Source of the DNA: Stenotrophomonas aracearum
GTDB taxonomy: Bacteria > Pseudomonadota > Gammaproteobacteria > Xanthomonadales > Xanthomonadaceae
Assembly: GCF_031834615.1 (NCBI RefSeq)
Contig: NZ_CP115543.1
Location: 4,103,001 to 4,167,000, forward strand
Direction of reading: 5' to 3'
DNA length: 64,000 bases
A program made the translations under genes and the position numbers. The notes under the pieces are model-generated. The model had not been told where the DNA came from. It ran no database searches and saw nothing but the letters and a program-made list of their open reading frames with translations. Position 1 is the stretch's first letter. Every line of letters starts with the position of its first letter. Positions 61,747-64,000 of the stretch are shown here, piece by piece.

Positions 61747-62769
61747 ATGAGTAGCACGATCCACAGCGCGGCGGCCGCGCAGGTCCCTTCTTCCTCGTCG
61801 GACCCGGCGCTGTTCCACGCGTTCTATGCCCCGGCCGAACGTCGCGACGCCCTCCTGGTCGATCCACGGACCCTGGCCGTGTTCGGATTTTCCGCTGACC
61901 AAGCCGCCTGCGACGACCCGCGCTGGCTGCAGGTGCCGCTGGCCGAACAGGGACCGGCACGGATCGAGGTCTGGCAGGGCGCCGGCCCGGTGCAGCACGG
62001 CGTGCGCGACGGGGTGCGCTGGTCGGCCACCGACACGCTGCTGTTCGGTGCGATCGAGATTGATGAAGTCGACAGCGATATCGAGTCGGCTGCGGCAGAT
62101 GCCTATGCGCGCATGAGTGGTTTTCTGTCCACTTGCGGCTTCCCGCACCTGTTGCGGACCTGGAATTACCTGGATGCGGTGACCGAAGGCGAAGGCGACC
62201 AGGAGCGCTATCGGCGCTTCTGCGTGGGCCGGGTGCGTGGGCTGCGCGAGCTGGACGAGGCCGCGCTGCCGGCGGCGACCTGCATCGGCCGCTTCGACGG
62301 CGTGCGCCGGCTGCAGGTGTATTGGCTGGCCGCGCGTGAGCCGGGCCTGCCACTGGAGAACCCGCGCCAGGTCAGCGCGTTCCGCTACCCGCGCCAGTAC
62401 GGGCCGCAGTCGCCGAGCTTCTCGCGTGCGCTGCTGCCGCCGCTGGCGACCGGCCTGCCGCTGCTGCAGTCGGGGACGGCCGCGATTGTCGGCCATGTGT
62501 CCCAGCACACCGGCTCGGTGGAAGAACAGCTGGCCGAGACCCTGACCAACCTGCAGAGCCTGGTGGATGCCGCGCGCGCGCAGCGACCGGCATTGCCGGC
62601 GCAGCTGGGCGTGGGCTCGCTGTTGAAGGTCTATGTGCGCCGGGCCGGGGACATGCCGGCGATCGCCGCGCGGATGGCCGAGCTGCCCGGGTCACCGGCG
62701 TTCGTGGTGCTGCACGCCGAGGTGTGTCGGGCCGAGCTGCTGGTGGAGATCGAAGGCCTGCACGGGTAG
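61747..62769 (+). CDS. xanB2: Chorismatase XanB2 (3-/4-hydroxybenzoate synthase)
   Basis: The 340-aa protein belongs to the FkbO/Hyg5/XanB2 chorismatase family. It splits chorismate into pyruvate and 3- or 4-hydroxybenzoate; 3-HBA feeds xanthomonadin, and 4-HBA feeds ubiquinone. Motifs include FLSTCGFPHLLRTWNYLDAV (active-site region), RYRRFCVGR and NPRQVSAFRYPRQYGPQSPS, then LKVYVRR. It is divergent from the pigment operon, the Xanthomonas arrangement. The TAG stop is the head of a SMAG element. Confidence 0.92.
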   Translation: MSSTIHSAAAAQVPSSSSDPALFHAFYAPAERRDALLVDPRTLAVFGFSADQAACDDPRWLQVPLAEQGPARIEVWQGAGPVQHGVRDGVRWSATDTLLFGAIEIDEVDSDIESAAADAYARMSGFLSTCGFPHLLRTWNYLDAVTEGEGDQERYRRFCVGRVRGLRELDEAALPAATCIGRFDGVRRLQVYWLAAREPGLPLENPRQVSAFRYPRQYGPQSPSFSRALLPPLATGLPLLQSGTAAIVGHVSQHTGSVEEQLAETLTNLQSLVDAARAQRPALPAQLGVGSLLKVYVRRAGDMPAIAARMAELPGSPAFVVLHAEVCRAELLVEIEGLHG

Positions 62770-62795
62770 CGCGGCCGGGCAGAGCCCGGCGCTAC
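62766..62795. repeat. SMAG-type REP element(s) at the xanB2 stop
   Basis: GTAGCGC (62766 on) and GCGCTAC (ending 62795) flank GCCGGGCAGAGCCCGGC. TAG at 62767-62769 is the xanB2 stop codon. Confidence 0.8.
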
Positions 62796-62818
62796 GTCGC
62801 GATCTCATGCACCGCCTG

Positions 62819-62884
62819 GGCCGGCCCACGGCCGGCGCTACCGGGATCCACCGACCTGACGGTAGCGCCGGCCGTTGGCCGGCC
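62819..62884. repeat. Inverted pair of SMAG elements
   Basis: A minus-strand unit (62819-62841, GCCGGCC/GGCCGGC stem, CTAC end) faces a plus-strand unit (62862-62884, GTAGCGCCGGCC). With the unit at 62766 they fill the gap between converging xanB2 and cydB. Confidence 0.82.
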
Positions 62885-62900
62885 CAGGGAGGGCGTGCGA

Positions 62901-63914
62901 TCAGTGATACCCAGCGTCCGCGCGCACCTTGCCGCGGAACACCCGGTACGACCAAGCGGTGTACCCCAGGATCACCGGCAGCAGCACCACCAGCCCGACC
63001 AGGCTGAAGCCCATTGACGACGCCGGCGCGGCGGCTTGCCACAAGGTCATGCTCGGCGGCAGCAGGTACGGCCACATGCCCAGCACCAGCCCGATGAAGC
63101 CGAGCACGAACAGCGCCAGGGTCAACAGGAACGGCGGCAGGTCGCGGCGCGGGTGCATGGCGCTGCGCCACAGCGCCACTGCCACCGCCAACGTCAGCAA
63201 CGGCACCGGCGACAACCACCAGAAGTTGCCGTCGCTGAACCAACGCGCCATCAGGCGCGAGTCCAGGAACGGCAGCCAGGCGCTGACCAGGCCCATGAAC
63301 ACGATCACCGCCACCACCAGCGGCCGGGTCAGGGTCCGTGCCACCGCCTGCTCGCGGCCTTCGGTCTTCAGGATCAGCCAGGTGCTGCCCAGCAGCGCGT
63401 AACCGAACACCACCGCTGCCCCGGTCAGCATCGAGAACGGGCTGAACCAGCCAAACGGCCCGCCCACGTAGTTGCCCTCCACCACCTGCAGGCCCTGCAC
63501 CAGCGCGCCCAGGATCACGCCCTGCGCGAACGCGGCCAGCAGCGAGCCCAGCCCGAACGCCACGCTCCACAGCCGGCGCGAGCGGTGCGCCTTGAAGCGG
63601 AACTCGAACGCCACGCCGCGGAACACCAGCGCCACCACCAGCAGCAGCACCGGCAGGTACAGCGCCGACAGCAGCGCCGCGTAGGCCTTGGGGAAGGCCG
63701 CCATCAGCCCTGCCCCGCCCAGCACCAGCCAGGTCTCGTTGCCATCCCAGATCGGCGCGGCGGTGTTCATCATCACGTCGAGCTGTGCTTCATCCTCTGC
63801 CATCGGCGCGAGGATGCCGATGCCGAGCACGAAGCCGTCCAGCACCACGTACATCAGCACGCCAAAGCCGATCACCGCGAACCACGCCACCGGCAGCCAG
63901 GTCGTCATCTCCAT
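62901..63914 (-). CDS. cydB: Cytochrome bd-type ubiquinol oxidase subunit II
   Basis: The 337-aa integral membrane protein has CydB features: WFAVIGFGVLMYVVLDGFVLGIG at the N-terminus, then PIWDGNETWLVLGGAGLMAAFP. Its length is nearer CioB than E. coli CydB (about 378 aa), so a cyanide-insensitive bd oxidase is possible. It lacks haem ligands of its own and supports subunit I. ATG 63914 has GGAGGAG 7 bases upstream and follows the cydA stop by 1 base. Confidence 0.93.
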   Translation of the reverse strand: MEMTTWLPVAWFAVIGFGVLMYVVLDGFVLGIGILAPMAEDEAQLDVMMNTAAPIWDGNETWLVLGGAGLMAAFPKAYAALLSALYLPVLLLVVALVFRGVAFEFRFKAHRSRRLWSVAFGLGSLLAAFAQGVILGALVQGLQVVEGNYVGGPFGWFSPFSMLTGAAVVFGYALLGSTWLILKTEGREQAVARTLTRPLVVAVIVFMGLVSAWLPFLDSRLMARWFSDGNFWWLSPVPLLTLAVAVALWRSAMHPRRDLPPFLLTLALFVLGFIGLVLGMWPYLLPPSMTLWQAAAPASSMGFSLVGLVVLLPVILGYTAWSYRVFRGKVRADAGYH

Positions 63915-63915
63915 G

Positions 63916-64000
63916 TCAGCGCTCCTCCAGCGGTTCATCGGCGCCGGACAGCGGCCGGGCCGGGGTATGGCTGCCGTCCTCGATGGGGGGCTGCGTATCG
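63916..64000 (-). CDS. cydA: Cytochrome bd-type ubiquinol oxidase subunit I, C-terminal end (partial)
   Basis: Only the last 27 codons lie in the window (PIEDGSHTPARPLSGADEPL, then EER and stop). This acidic cytoplasmic tail and the position directly before cydB fit CydA. The stop is 1 base before the cydB ATG. Confidence 0.8.
   Translation of the reverse strand, partial: DTQPPIEDGSHTPARPLSGADEPLEER

Overview
The window looks like chromosome of a GC-rich Lysobacteraceae (Xanthomonadaceae) bacterium, most probably Stenotrophomonas. Three things point there: about fifteen short palindromes beginning with GTAG that fit the Stenotrophomonas SMAG class of REP elements; a xanthomonadin-type aryl polyene locus with xanB2 beside it; and Xanthomonas-like housekeeping neighbours (kef, mgtE, tatD, hrpB, cydAB). 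No rRNA, tRNA, CRISPR array or intact transposase was seen.

Layout. 1-13245 (minus) is the 5' part of one enormous YD-repeat/RHS gene that runs off the left edge (at least 4,415 codons). A block of about 12 Ig/cadherin-like domains sits inside the YD-repeat array. Two small genes, a TPR protein and a 125-aa protein of unknown family, lie immediately upstream and probably form an operon with it. 14.4-15.7 kb is a small scar region: a broken beta-lactamase-family gene, a cluster of ATTATGG/CCATAAT boxes, a SymE-like toxin gene and several inverted repeats. 15.7-44.6 kb is mostly ordinary chromosome: ferredoxin-NADP reductase, an ABC-2 exporter, panE, tatD, hrpB, a pseudouridine synthase, a secreted methyltransferase-fold protein, aldo/keto reductases, an Rrf2/thioredoxin-reductase-like pair, a chemoreceptor, a LysR/MFS pair, a Pat-type protein acetyltransferase, MgtE, a Kef antiporter and a large ankyrin protein.

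45.3-61.65 kb (minus) is a tightly packed, overlapping operon for an aryl polyene of the xanthomonadin type. Its order matches apeC to apeR: chain length factor, acyltransferase, two ACPs, membrane protein, ligase fused to a dehydratase, glycosyltransferase, acyltransferase, thioesterase, LolA-like carrier, MMPL exporter, DUF3261 lipoprotein, KS, DH, KR, KS. Two genes are added: a MIO aromatic ammonia-lyase and an FAD-dependent halogenase-like enzyme. Divergent xanB2 makes hydroxybenzoates from chorismate. Together the genes plausibly make an aromatic starter, load it on an ACP, extend it by iterative KS/KR/DH cycles, halogenate it, attach it to a glyco- or lipid carrier and move it to the outer membrane. 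cydB and the end of cydA close the window.

The most notable observations are the YD-repeat giant with its internal Ig/cadherin island; seven genes whose TAG stop codon is the GTAG head of a SMAG element; a SMAG palindrome read in frame inside the aryl polyene exporter; and two possible sources of starter unit plus a halogenase in the pigment locus.
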